From the NCBI GenBank assembly GCA_016742275.1, contig JACVCD010000001.1:310001-374000 (forward strand): a DNA stretch of 64,000 bases, written 5' to 3'. The notes beneath the pieces were generated by a model, which saw only the letters and a list, made by a program, of their open reading frames with translations, ran no database searches and had not been told where the DNA came from. A program made the translations under genes and the position numbers. The first letter of the stretch is position 1; each line of letters starts with the position of its first letter. Of this stretch, positions 56,537 to 64,000 are shown in pieces. The stretch comes from Gemmatimonadaceae bacterium. Its GTDB lineage: Bacteria; Gemmatimonadota; Gemmatimonadetes; Gemmatimonadales; Gemmatimonadaceae.

Positions 56537-58198
56537 CTACTGCCCGCTTGAGACTGAAACTCGAGCGCGACTCATGTAGATAAACTGATCTGATGGGATT
56601 GGGGTGCCACCGGAGCCGCCGTAGTACATGTTATAGTCCCATGATGTCCAGTGCCCTGATCCAGTGGCCGTCATCATTACGTCGCTATAGCTGCCGTTCA
56701 GCACGGGGGCGTTCCATCCTGACCCATTCCATTCGCTAGTCCACCACCGCAGGACGCTATTCTGTCCCCCTACGGTGTTACTGACAGCCAAGAATTCAAG
56801 TCGATACCACTTTCCGTTCGACATCGGAGCGTTTGCCATGTTGCTGGGGCGTAGCCCACTGACACGATCACCCGAGAACATCTCAATCATCCACTGAAAC
56901 TTGCCTGACGTTGTTCCATCGACCGGCAGCATCGCAAATTGAAACGGACGCTGATAGCCGCTAGCCGTCGATACAAACGGGTAGATGAACTTTGTTCCTG
57001 ATGGATGCTCGACATAATTCTCAGAACGCTTGAAAACGATACAGCTATATACTGCCCGCGGCGCACTCGTTAGATCGAGAGTGTTGAAGTAACCGAGCTG
57101 GCCCGCTGCTGTTCCGGCCGGCTTTCTCCATGCCAATACCGAACTGCCACCCGGAGCCGTCGCATCGTTTACGACGCTCTTGTTTTCACCCCAGTAGGAG
57201 AATCCGGTGGGCGCCAGCAGGCTACTTAGGGCGCCATCTGCGTACTGCTGATATCCGCTGGGCTCATTTGGACATGCTACGGACCCACTCGGCGGCGGAA
57301 CCGGCGGAGGCGTGGTGGTCGCAGTCACGGTAACCACCGCCGTATCCCGCGCCGTGCCACCCGTATGCGCCAAGATCACGCGGTACGTACCAGCTGTAGC
57401 CGGTGCCGTATAGAGGCCCGCGGACGTCACTGAACCCGCCGTCGCACTCCAAGTCACCGGGGGCAACGTGGTCGCACCGGTGCTCCACAACGCGCTTGCC
57501 GCGAACTGCTGCGTCGCACCGGCCGTCAATGAAACCGTCTTCGGGCTCACCGTGACACGCGTCAGCTGCGCCGGCAGCTCAACGGTCACGAACGCCGTAT
57601 CCAGCGCGCCGCAGAGGCAGTTCGCAATAACCATGAACGAACCGGCCACGTTGCCCGCCGTAAACAACCCACTGCTGCTGATGGTGCCTCCGGTCGCCGT
57701 ATACGTCACACCGTAGTTCCGCGTCTGGCCATCTGACCACGTCTGTGTCGTAGAAAACTGCCGAGTCTGCGCCGGGGCAAGGGCGGTGCCCGTCATCGGC
57801 GAAACCGCGAAGCCCGTCAGACGGAATGCCGGGGTTACCGTGACCAGATAGGTCTCATCGACGGCGAAGCCGCTGGCGGTCACATAGGTCGAACCAGCCG
57901 CCCGACCCGTCACCGTACCGGTGCTGTTCACCGAAGCGGCGTTCGAATTCGAGCTCGTCCACTTCACACTACCCCGGCTACGCGACGAGGTGCGCACCGT
58001 GAGCTTGGTGCTCGACCCGACCAGGAGATTCACCTCGCCGGAGAGCGTGGCACTTGCATAGTTGCTGCTGCTGCGCGCGCTGCTGACTTCTGCCAGATCC
58101 AGCGATGACGTTACAGACTGATCGGGCGAGCACGCGCCGACCAGGACCAGCGTGATAGCGGCGGTGGTCTTGGACCACCGGTTGAACAGGGGGTGCAC
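56537..58198 (-). CDS. Ig-like-repeat lipoprotein with lectin/lyase-like C-terminal domain, c-di-GMP controlled
   Basis: GTG 58198 is chosen because GGAGG lies seven bases upstream; earlier in-frame ATGs fall inside the riboswitch. The product is 553 residues. A signal peptide ends in a lipobox (ITLVLVGAC), so it is probably anchored to the outer membrane. Residues ~50-290 carry three bacterial Ig-like (BIG2-type) repeats with the K-W-T-S-S-N/V-T-W-S-A pattern. A proline linker (TTPPPVPPPSG) joins a C-terminal ~240-residue domain with a jelly-roll look (FSYWGENKS, NGKWYRLEFLAVSN, WTSWDYNMYYGG), resembling concanavalin-like glycan-binding or polysaccharide-lyase folds. Adhesion to, or trimming of, the matrix polysaccharide is inferred. 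Confidence 0.82.
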   Translation of the reverse strand: MHPLFNRWSKTTAAITLVLVGACSPDQSVTSSLDLAEVSSARSSSNYASATLSGEVNLLVGSSTKLTVRTSSRSRGSVKWTSSNSNAASVNSTGTVTGRAAGSTYVTASGFAVDETYLVTVTPAFRLTGFAVSPMTGTALAPAQTRQFSTTQTWSDGQTRNYGVTYTATGGTISSSGLFTAGNVAGSFMVIANCLCGALDTAFVTVELPAQLTRVTVSPKTVSLTAGATQQFAASALWSTGATTLPPVTWSATAGSVTSAGLYTAPATAGTYRVILAHTGGTARDTAVVTVTATTTPPPVPPPSGSVACPNEPSGYQQYADGALSSLLAPTGFSYWGENKSVVNDATAPGGSSVLAWRKPAGTAAGQLGYFNTLDLTSAPRAVYSCIVFKRSENYVEHPSGTKFIYPFVSTASGYQRPFQFAMLPVDGTTSGKFQWMIEMFSGDRVSGLRPSNMANAPMSNGKWYRLEFLAVSNTVGGQNSVLRWWTSEWNGSGWNAPVLNGSYSDVMMTATGSGHWTSWDYNMYYGGSGGTPIPSDQFIYMSRARVSVSSGQ

Positions 58199-58200
58199 TA

Positions 58201-58216
58201 GGGCCTCCAAAGGTCC
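58201..58216 (-). promoter_or_regulatory. Hairpin enclosing the lipoprotein gene's Shine-Dalgarno
   Basis: On the minus strand GGACCT-TTGG-AGGCCC can form a short stem with one mismatch that holds part of the GGAGG ribosome-binding site for GTG 58198. It sits directly after the riboswitch aptamer and is a plausible translational on/off platform (inference). Confidence 0.5.
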
Positions 58217-58220
58217 ATAT

Positions 58221-58319
58221 GCGTTCGGTAGCTCAGCCGGCATAGCCCGCACACCTTCGTGCGGAGCGGTAGCCCTGGAGCTTTGCGTCCCCGTCTTTCA
58301 ACGGGTTTGCCTTTGTCGC
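58221..58319 (-). promoter_or_regulatory. Cyclic-di-GMP class I (GEMM-I) riboswitch
   Basis: Reading the minus strand, the aptamer core is all present and in order: AGGCAAACC, a short stem capped by a GAAA tetraloop (CCCGTT-GAAA-GACGGGG), GACGCAAAGC, the receptor strand CAGGGCTACCG, a variable hairpin, GGGCTATGCCGGCT, and the closing GCTACCG. GCG and CGC at the two ends can form the outer stem. It ends 22 bases before the GTG start. This matches the well-studied c-di-GMP-I family. Whether ligand binding turns translation up or down cannot be told from sequence. Confidence 0.9.
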
Positions 58320-58450
58320 TTCCCTGCTTCGACGTCGAAACGGATTGGCAGACTCGGCACTGCTGACAACTGAGGACTCGTCATGGTGACGAGCGCGCAC
58401 GAGGTCGGCAACGCGATTTCGCACGCCCAAGTGACCCCAATCACAACCCA

Positions 58451-58471
58451 CAGTGTCACGCTGTGACACTG
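58451..58471. promoter_or_regulatory. Palindromic operator candidate upstream of the riboswitch
   Basis: CAGTGTCAC and GTGACACTG form a perfect 9-bp inverted repeat around GCT, 132 bases upstream of the aptamer. A second, smaller dyad (CTCGTCA-tgg-TGACGAG) is at 58377-58393. Both lie in the expected promoter region of the lipoprotein transcript. The size suits a dimeric repressor or activator. The rest of 58320-58532 has no gene. Confidence 0.5.
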
Positions 58472-58532
58472 CGACCATAACACATGACAAACGCTGTTTT
58501 TCTGCTCAGAAAGTGAACAGGAGATGAACAAT

Positions 58533-59165
58533 TCAGCGGATTGCGCCTCGCGCCGCTGAATAACGCTTTCCCCACAGCTCCCCTATGGAGCGAACCCCCC
58601 TGAAAGCCGTCTGCGTAACGGTTTCGCCTTTCCCGTAAGGGTCCGCAATCTCTCGCGAAACACGTGCCACAATGGCCTCATTGCCCGTTTCATCAGTGGC
58701 AATGTCTCCCACGAGGAAGACACGACCACCGTGACCCAGGTGCATCAATACATGTGCCTCATTGAAGCGATCCATGCACACCACGAGATCGCGATCCGTG
58801 AGCTCCAATGACGCAAGCGGACTTGATCGATGCGCCTCGAGATCGACACCGAACTGGCGCGCCACGGCCGCTGCCGTCTGTTCTGCAGGACTGCCGTCAC
58901 TGGCGTGAGTGCCCGCGCTCAGAATGAAATCGGAGTAGAGCGGACTAGCAGCGCGCGCCACTTCCGATGCAAACGCACTGCGCATGATGTTGCCATGGCA
59001 GACAAACACCAGGCGACCATCAGCATGACTCAGCGCCTCATCGAGGCGATGTCGCCGACTTGCCGGTGACTCGAGCAGCCGGCGCACCACCCACACGGCA
59101 CCAGACGGAGGCAAGGTTCGCAGCAACCACAGCACACGTCGCGAACGGGCGAGAAAACTGCTCAC
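58533..59165 (-). CDS. Low-molecular-weight protein tyrosine phosphatase
   Basis: The product is 210 residues from GTG 59165. The phosphate-binding loop is VFVCHGNIMRS with C56 and R62 (C-x5-R), and the general-acid aspartate is in IADPYGKG. About 50 residues precede the usual LMW-PTP start, including a basic stretch (FLARSRRVLWLLR). Wzb-type enzymes of this family dephosphorylate BY-kinases, so the Wzc-like protein encoded at 30489-32957 is the likely partner even though it lies 25 kb away. The loop differs from the common CxGNICRS by Met in place of the second Cys. Confidence 0.92.
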   Translation of the reverse strand: MSSFLARSRRVLWLLRTLPPSGAVWVVRRLLESPASRRHRLDEALSHADGRLVFVCHGNIMRSAFASEVARAASPLYSDFILSAGTHASDGSPAEQTAAAVARQFGVDLEAHRSSPLASLELTDRDLVVCMDRFNEAHVLMHLGHGGRVFLVGDIATDETGNEAIVARVSREIADPYGKGETVTQTAFRGVRSIGELWGKRYSAARGAIR

Positions 59166-59219
59166 GCAACCCGCTCCACAGCCGCGAGCATGGTGCGAAC
59201 GACGAGGACCCGCCCGCGA

Positions 59220-61262
59220 TTACTGAACGCGCGCAACCGCGAGCCGAAGGACGTGCTGTCCTGACGGCGTCGTAAGGGAAAGCAGTTGGCTACCGCGCTG
59301 TATGCCATCGACGGCAATGTAATGCGTGGTCATGGGCAGCACCTCATGTGTCAACGCAGATAGTGTACCAAACCCTACCCGCGTCACACGCAACGGAGAC
59401 TCGGCGTATGCCCCCGGCAACTGCCGAGCCAGCCCCTGCATCACATCGCGCATGTCCCAGGTGGCGGAGGCCGAGCCGGACTGCCCATGAGCGGCGCCAT
59501 CAAACGCACCGGCCAGATCGGCCATCCACCCGGTCACCAGCGACTCGGCATCACGGCCAGTCAGCGCCGCCATGCCATCGAGTCCACGGCCATTGGTGCC
59601 AGCCACCAGTGCGCGCAGAGCAGTCGTCTCATCCGACTGCCCATCCAACACCCAGCGCACGAAGGCCCAGCCGCTGGCATAGGTCATGGCATTGAGCTGC
59701 GTGGCACCCAAGGCCGGCACGGCATCCACCCGACGCAGGAAGTCGTGCAGAGCCGAGAAGTGCTTGAACATCACGAGGGGACGGTCGTCGCACTGGGTGA
59801 TTTCGCAACCCACGCTCGCGGCATAGCCCATCTGGCCCCGGAACGCCGCACCCGCCTGTGTCTTTACGAACGTGCGGGCATAGAGTTCTTCGGCCACACG
59901 CGCCGTGGCTTCCTCGAGCCACACCTCTTCAAAGCCCGCACCGCGCGCCAGACGCTCGGCGTAGCTGGCCAGGTGCTTGGTCTCGTGCACCACGGTGGAG
60001 CGCATGCTGCGGCGCCAATCCGATGGCGACTCAGTGGCTGACGGCACGCGTCCGTATAGTACGGCGTCCTGGTTGCTGCCAGCAAAGGTGGAGCGGGGAT
60101 AGAAGTTGCACGCGCTCACAAAACCGGCCGTACCGGGCATGGAGTCGTTCACCACGCGGGTGAACAGCATGGTCACACGCCCATCGCCTCCCATGGCGCC
60201 GTCAAGCGCCAGCGGATTGCCGACCTGAGCGATCATGAGCGGATACACCACGCGATCGAACTCTTCTCCAACCTGCGCGTAGGTGGCATCCATCCGGCCT
60301 GCGCGCGGCGCACGCAGATCTTCGAGCACCACGCCATGTGAGCCCACGTAAACCACACGGGCCTGTACCGACGGTCCGGCGGAGCAGCCCGACACCAGAG
60401 CACTCATGGTCACGGTATCTCCGATATTGCGTGTGGCCTTGGCCGCGGCCATTGAAGCGCGCAAACCGGCCTTGGCATTGCTGGCCTGCCAGGCAGTGCC
60501 AAATGACGGCGCAGCAGCCACCAGAGAGGTCTGAGAGGCCAACTGATGCGCGTGCTGATCATTGCCTCCCTGCGCCGCAACTTCAGCACCAGCGGGAGAA
60601 GCTGCGAACGCCGAGCGCAGGGTGCTCACTGCGCCGGCCAGATCGCCGGTCCCAGTGCCACTGAGCGAGAAGCTCGCACGCTTCGACTGATCGCTGCTGG
60701 TGTTGACCACGGCCAGCATGTAGCGGGTGTAGCTGCTGTCGGCCGAGGCCACCAGCTCCACACAGCCAGCCATCGCAGCCGGAAGCTGCACCGCGTCCTG
60801 ACCGACCTGCGGTGCCAAACGATGCGCCACACGCACCGCGCGGGTAACCTCGAATGTCTTGCCAGCCATACGCACGACAACCGGCTTGTCGGCAATAGGA
60901 GCACAGGCCAGTGCTCCGGCCTCGATTCGGACTTCCATGCGATCCGTCGCCTGGGCCACAACCGTGGCCGCGACGCCGTCCACCGTGACCTGCGCAGAAC
61001 CCAACGCGGTCGGGAAATGCGCGCCGGTTACGACAAAAGACTCACCAACCACCAGCGTATCGGAGCCAATAGTCGAAATTTCCGGCGAGGCCACGACCGA
61101 CGGCTGCGGGACCGAAGCGACAGTTTCGGGAGCCAGTGCGTCGGCACCGCTGCAACCCTGCAACACCCCCAAAGCGCATGCCATCACCACTCCGGCCAAC
61201 GAGCGACGCCCGATAGCCGTAAAGGATTCGTAAGTGGTTGAATTGCTGGCGGTTGCGGTCAT
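59220..61262 (-). CDS. IPT/TIG-domain lipoprotein with M30-like metallopeptidase domain
   Basis: The product is 680 residues from ATG 61262; the frame is open to 61343. The signal peptide ends in a lipobox (LGVLQGC). Residues ~55-145 look like an IPT/TIG Ig-like domain (ISTIGSDTLVVGESFVVTGAHFP). Further on is a zinc-peptidase core, VVHETKHLASY with H426, E427 and H430, followed by EEVWLEEATARVAEELY, whose glutamate is the likely third ligand. This arrangement is that of the M30 hyicolysin-like group. A substrate is not evident. It would act outside the cell or in the periplasm. It runs in the same direction as the phosphatase, 54 bases upstream of it. Confidence 0.85.
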   Translation of the reverse strand: MTATASNSTTYESFTAIGRRSLAGVVMACALGVLQGCSGADALAPETVASVPQPSVVASPEISTIGSDTLVVGESFVVTGAHFPTALGSAQVTVDGVAATVVAQATDRMEVRIEAGALACAPIADKPVVVRMAGKTFEVTRAVRVAHRLAPQVGQDAVQLPAAMAGCVELVASADSSYTRYMLAVVNTSSDQSKRASFSLSGTGTGDLAGAVSTLRSAFAASPAGAEVAAQGGNDQHAHQLASQTSLVAAAPSFGTAWQASNAKAGLRASMAAAKATRNIGDTVTMSALVSGCSAGPSVQARVVYVGSHGVVLEDLRAPRAGRMDATYAQVGEEFDRVVYPLMIAQVGNPLALDGAMGGDGRVTMLFTRVVNDSMPGTAGFVSACNFYPRSTFAGSNQDAVLYGRVPSATESPSDWRRSMRSTVVHETKHLASYAERLARGAGFEEVWLEEATARVAEELYARTFVKTQAGAAFRGQMGYAASVGCEITQCDDRPLVMFKHFSALHDFLRRVDAVPALGATQLNAMTYASGWAFVRWVLDGQSDETTALRALVAGTNGRGLDGMAALTGRDAESLVTGWMADLAGAFDGAAHGQSGSASATWDMRDVMQGLARQLPGAYAESPLRVTRVGFGTLSALTHEVLPMTTHYIAVDGIQRGSQLLSLTTPSGQHVLRLAVARVQ

Positions 61263-61453
61263 CTGGTCCAATGTCACCGGGTTGGCATCGTCTCTCACGC
61301 TGCCATACTGGGTGCAACCGCTGTGCCGGACTCGGCCATTCAATCACTTTTGGCATGAGGTTGAGCACGTTCGGTGGGACCAATTGCCTAGGAAATGCGG
61401 GCTTCCGGCTTTAAATCGTTCAGCATACTCCCCCCTCTCCCCTCACCTCGACC

Positions 61454-62623
61454 ATGTCTTCGACCGTGTCCGATTCTGTTCGCCCGCCCCTGACCCTGCT
61501 GTCGGAAGAAGAAGAGCTGTTTCGCGCAGCCGTGGCTGAACTCGCTGAGTCGGAAGTGCGCCCGCGGGTGCACGCGATGGAAGCCGCCGGAAAGGTCGAC
61601 CCGGCCCTGACCGCCAAGTTTTTCGAACTGGGTCTCATGGGCATCGAATTGCCCGAGCAGTACGGCGGCGCGCAGGGCTCGCTCATGATGGTCACCATTG
61701 CCGTGGAAGAGCTGAGCAAGGTGGACGCGAGCGCAGCGATTCAGGTGGATGTACAGAACACGCTCGTCAACTATCCGCTCAACCGGTACGGCACTGACGA
61801 CCAGCGCGCGCGCATTCTGCCGCGCATGACGTCCGACACCATCGGCGCCTACGCGCTCTCCGAGCCGGGATCGGGATCCGATGCCTTTGGTCTGGCCACA
61901 CGCGCCGAAAAGGCCGATGGCGGCTGGGTCCTGAATGGCAGCAAGGCGTGGATCACCAATGGCGGTGAAGCCAGTGTGTTCGTGGTGTTCGCCAACACGC
62001 GCCCCGACATGGGTTACAAGGGCATCACGGCGTACATCGTGGAGAAGGACATGAAGGGCTTCACGGTGGGCAAGAAGGAAGACAAGCTCGGTATTCGCGC
62101 GTCGAGCACGACCAGTCTCCACTTCGAAAACGTGTTCGTGCCGGACGCCAACGTGCTGGGTGAAGTGGGCACGGGTTACAAGATCGCCATCGAGACGTTG
62201 AACGAAGGCCGCATTGGCATCGGTGCGCAGATGCTGGGCGTGGCGCAGGGCGCGCTGAATGCTGCCGTGGGCTACCTCAAGGAACGCAAGCAGTTCGGCA
62301 AGTCACTGGCCGAGTTCCAGGGCATTCAGTTCCAGGTCGCACAGGCGGCTACGGAACTCGAAGCGGCACGACTCATGGTGTACAACGCGGCACGTCTCAA
62401 GGACGCGGGTCAGGATATCGCGCGCGAAGGCGCGATGGCCAAGCTCTATGCGTCACAAATGGCCGAGCGTGTCACGTCGCTGTGCGTGGAGCTGTTTGGT
62501 GGATACGGATACACGCGCGAGTACCCGGTGGAGAAGTTCTATCGTGACGCCAAGATCGGCACGATTTATGAGGGAACGAGCAACATGCAGTTGCAGACGA
62601 TTGCGAAGGCGGTACTTCGGTAA
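61454..62623 (+). CDS. Acyl-CoA dehydrogenase
   Basis: The 389-residue product is a flavin-dependent alpha,beta-dehydrogenase of acyl-CoA thioesters. It shows the expected N-terminal helical domain, the FAD/substrate segment AYALSEPGSGSDAFGL, WITNGGEASVFVVFA, the Arg/Gly block RIGIGAQMLGVAQGAL and ERKQFGKSLAEFQGIQF. The C-terminal YGYTREYPVEKFYRDAKIGTIYEGTSNMQ contains the catalytic-glutamate position of short- and branched-chain enzymes. It is a housekeeping gene with high GC, divergent from the metallopeptidase gene by 191 bases. The VanZ-family gene follows after two bases. Confidence 0.95.
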   Translation: MSSTVSDSVRPPLTLLSEEEELFRAAVAELAESEVRPRVHAMEAAGKVDPALTAKFFELGLMGIELPEQYGGAQGSLMMVTIAVEELSKVDASAAIQVDVQNTLVNYPLNRYGTDDQRARILPRMTSDTIGAYALSEPGSGSDAFGLATRAEKADGGWVLNGSKAWITNGGEASVFVVFANTRPDMGYKGITAYIVEKDMKGFTVGKKEDKLGIRASSTTSLHFENVFVPDANVLGEVGTGYKIAIETLNEGRIGIGAQMLGVAQGALNAAVGYLKERKQFGKSLAEFQGIQFQVAQAATELEAARLMVYNAARLKDAGQDIAREGAMAKLYASQMAERVTSLCVELFGGYGYTREYPVEKFYRDAKIGTIYEGTSNMQLQTIAKAVLR

Positions 62624-62625
62624 CT

Positions 62626-63927
62626 GTGAGGTTCCTCAGAATCCTCACACTGATCTGCAGCGTGGCCGTGATCATCACGGCCACGCTGTTGCCATTCAAT
62701 CCCATTGTTTCTGAACAAATCCCGCCTGCCTGGTGCCTGCGCTGCGGTGGACTGTGGCTGACGGATGCAGTGAGCAATGTGCTGCTGTTCGTTCCGTTTG
62801 GTGCGGCACTGGCATTGCGCGGCACCCGCGTCTGGGTTGCTATCCTGCTCGGCCTATTCGGTTCATTCACGATCGAGTGGCTGCAGTCGAAGGGAATTCC
62901 CTCTGCGCGTTCGGCAGCACTCGCCGATGTGCTGACAAACACTCTCGGCACCGCACTGGGTGCCTTGCTAGCGGCCTACGCGAGTTGGCTGCGAAATCCT
63001 GGTGCACGCGCAGCCCGTTGGCTGACCGCATCATGGACCGTCGCGGTGAGTGCGGTCGCAGCGCTCACTGCCATGGCCATGGGACCACGCATGGTGATGG
63101 TACCGCATGCACAGGTTGGTACGACGCTCAGCACATACCCACATGTGCCCGGCCAGGCGTGGTACGGCGGGGTGAACGAATCAGCCACCATCGATGACCG
63201 CTCCACGTTCCGCAAAGGCTGGGCAGGTCCGATCATCGTGCAGCTGGACGCCGAACCTGACACACTGCACGTGATGAGCGTGGTGCGAGGACGCGAAGCG
63301 GAGCCCTTCGCCGTACCCATCGTGTTCCTGCATTTACCGGCCGATTCATCACCGGTATTGCAGGTGCGAGTCAACAAGGACGCCGCGGAATTGGATGTCA
63401 CCCGGCGTGCCTGGGACTGGGGAATGGCGTTCCCTGGCGTACGCGTGGCGAATGCATTTGCCGGGCGTACGCTCGATGACTCGCGGGCTCTCACACTGCA
63501 TGCGCAGAGCACACGCTACCGACTGGAGCTTTCCGCGACTGAAGGCGAGCGACGGGAACAGGCGGTCGTTCTGCTGACCCCTGCCGTGGGCTGGGCCATG
63601 CTGCAGAACCTGGTCGACGTGCAATCGTCCTGGGCACCCGTGGTGCTGGTGGCATGGTTAGGTGTGCTGATAGTCCCGATCGGATGGTGGGCGTACGGGA
63701 GTCGCCATGGCGCTCCAAGTGGACCCGCTTCTGACACATTTCTCAGGCGCGAAACATGGATCCCCTATGCCGCCGTTGTGTTATTGGTCTGGGTGTCGCT
63801 GGCGGTCATGGGTATGACGGCTCAGCCAACGACGCTCGAGTGGGTATTGGTGCTGGTGTGGAGCAAGATTGGTCACATCGCTGCATCACATTGGTCAGAA
63901 ACCGGCTCGACAGCTTCGCCACGGTAA
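62626..63927 (+). CDS. VanZ-family membrane protein
   Basis: The product is 433 residues from GTG 62626. The first ~125 residues are a VanZ domain: IITATLLPFNPI, LTDAVSNVLLFVPFGAALAL, SFTIEWLQSKGIPSARSAALADVLTNTLGTALGALL. A periplasmic beta-rich segment follows (ADARWIAL-free; SATIDDRSTFRKGWAGP, LHVMSVVRGREAEPF) that may be a concanavalin-like domain, and then further membrane helices at the C-terminus. VanZ proteins are linked to glycopeptide tolerance and to surface-polymer loci; the biochemical role is unsettled. The fusion with an exported domain is longer than the usual ~150-residue VanZ. Confidence 0.85.
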   Translation: MRFLRILTLICSVAVIITATLLPFNPIVSEQIPPAWCLRCGGLWLTDAVSNVLLFVPFGAALALRGTRVWVAILLGLFGSFTIEWLQSKGIPSARSAALADVLTNTLGTALGALLAAYASWLRNPGARAARWLTASWTVAVSAVAALTAMAMGPRMVMVPHAQVGTTLSTYPHVPGQAWYGGVNESATIDDRSTFRKGWAGPIIVQLDAEPDTLHVMSVVRGREAEPFAVPIVFLHLPADSSPVLQVRVNKDAAELDVTRRAWDWGMAFPGVRVANAFAGRTLDDSRALTLHAQSTRYRLELSATEGERREQAVVLLTPAVGWAMLQNLVDVQSSWAPVVLVAWLGVLIVPIGWWAYGSRHGAPSGPASDTFLRRETWIPYAAVVLLVWVSLAVMGMTAQPTTLEWVLVLVWSKIGHIAASHWSETGSTASPR

Positions 63928-63946
63928 AACAGGAGTACATTCCAGC

Positions 63947-64000
63947 ATGATCGGATTGATCGTCGGAGCCATCGACACGTTGCTGCTCTTTTTGCGCCCC
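63947..64000 (+). CDS. Start of a membrane protein gene (truncated by window end)
   Basis: An ATG at 63947 is preceded by AGGAG (63931-63935) and opens a frame reading MIGLIVGAIDTLLLFLRP up to the last base. The residues are hydrophobic, which suggests a membrane segment or signal anchor. Too little is present to name it. It follows the VanZ gene after 19 bases and may be in the same operon. Confidence 0.6.
   Translation, partial: MIGLIVGAIDTLLLFLRP

Overview
The window is chromosomal DNA from a Gram-negative (diderm), free-living bacterium. Housekeeping genes look about 60% GC or higher, and GTG and TTG starts are common. It carries a nearly complete exosortase A (XrtA/PEP-CTERM) exopolysaccharide locus together with lipoproteins, a Wza-like exporter and a BY-kinase. 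The mix of genes suggests Gemmatimonadota (Gemmatimonas-like), but that is inferred from gene content, not from a marker gene; there is no rRNA or tRNA gene here.

Layout. 1-3.9 kb: the 3' end of a von Willebrand A gene, then a ~3.3 kb insert (a repeat/membrane protein and a TauE-type permease) bounded by a 30-bp near-identical direct repeat that duplicates the end of the VWA gene. 3.9-11.1 kb (minus strand): a sugar-phosphate transferase, then a tight set of HAD-UbiA fusion, DprE1-like oxidase and GT-C membrane transferase, which looks like a polyprenyl-phosphate-pentose pathway, coupled to a homocysteine methyltransferase/MTHFR fusion. 11.1-14.8 kb: metH, diverging almost back to back. 14.9-29.6 kb: amidotransferase, glycosyltransferases, ATP-grasp protein, exosortase with EpsI domain, FemAB-like proteins, aminotransferase, one PEP-CTERM substrate behind a sigma-54 promoter, and a deacetylase. 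29.7-35.6 kb: Wza-like exporter and BY-kinase (minus strand), diverging from an NtrC-type regulator and a small histidine kinase. 35.7-37.0 kb: citrate synthase.

37-52.6 kb holds a second, lower-GC run of surface-glycan genes: the XrtA-type deacetylase and FemAB pair, another deacetylase, GT4 enzymes, a DUF6625 protein, a PglK-type ABC flippase, a GT14 enzyme, an FkbM methyltransferase, an O-antigen-ligase-like protein and two tandem nucleotidyltransferases of unknown role. 52.6-55.2 kb is an IS256-family element with a clean 8-bp target duplication, itself interrupted by an IS3-family element. Then come a GT4 gene, an Ig-like/lectin-like lipoprotein controlled by a class-I cyclic-di-GMP riboswitch, a low-molecular-weight tyrosine phosphatase, and an M30-like lipoprotein metallopeptidase. 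An acyl-CoA dehydrogenase, a VanZ protein and the start of one more gene close the window.

How it fits together (inference): glycosyltransferases build a lipid-linked repeat unit on the product of the sugar transferase. An ABC flippase moves it across the membrane, the ligase-like protein polymerises or transfers it, and Wza, the BY-kinase and the phosphatase control chain length and export. Deacetylases, FemAB-like acyltransferases and the amidotransferase decorate it, and exosortase processes PEP-CTERM proteins that sit in or on the matrix. Two regulatory inputs are visible in the DNA: sigma-54 with an NtrC-type activator, and cyclic-di-GMP through a riboswitch. The strongest candidates for something undescribed are the tandem nucleotidyltransferase pair, the pentose-lipid/GT-C operon, and the repeat-bounded insert at the left end.
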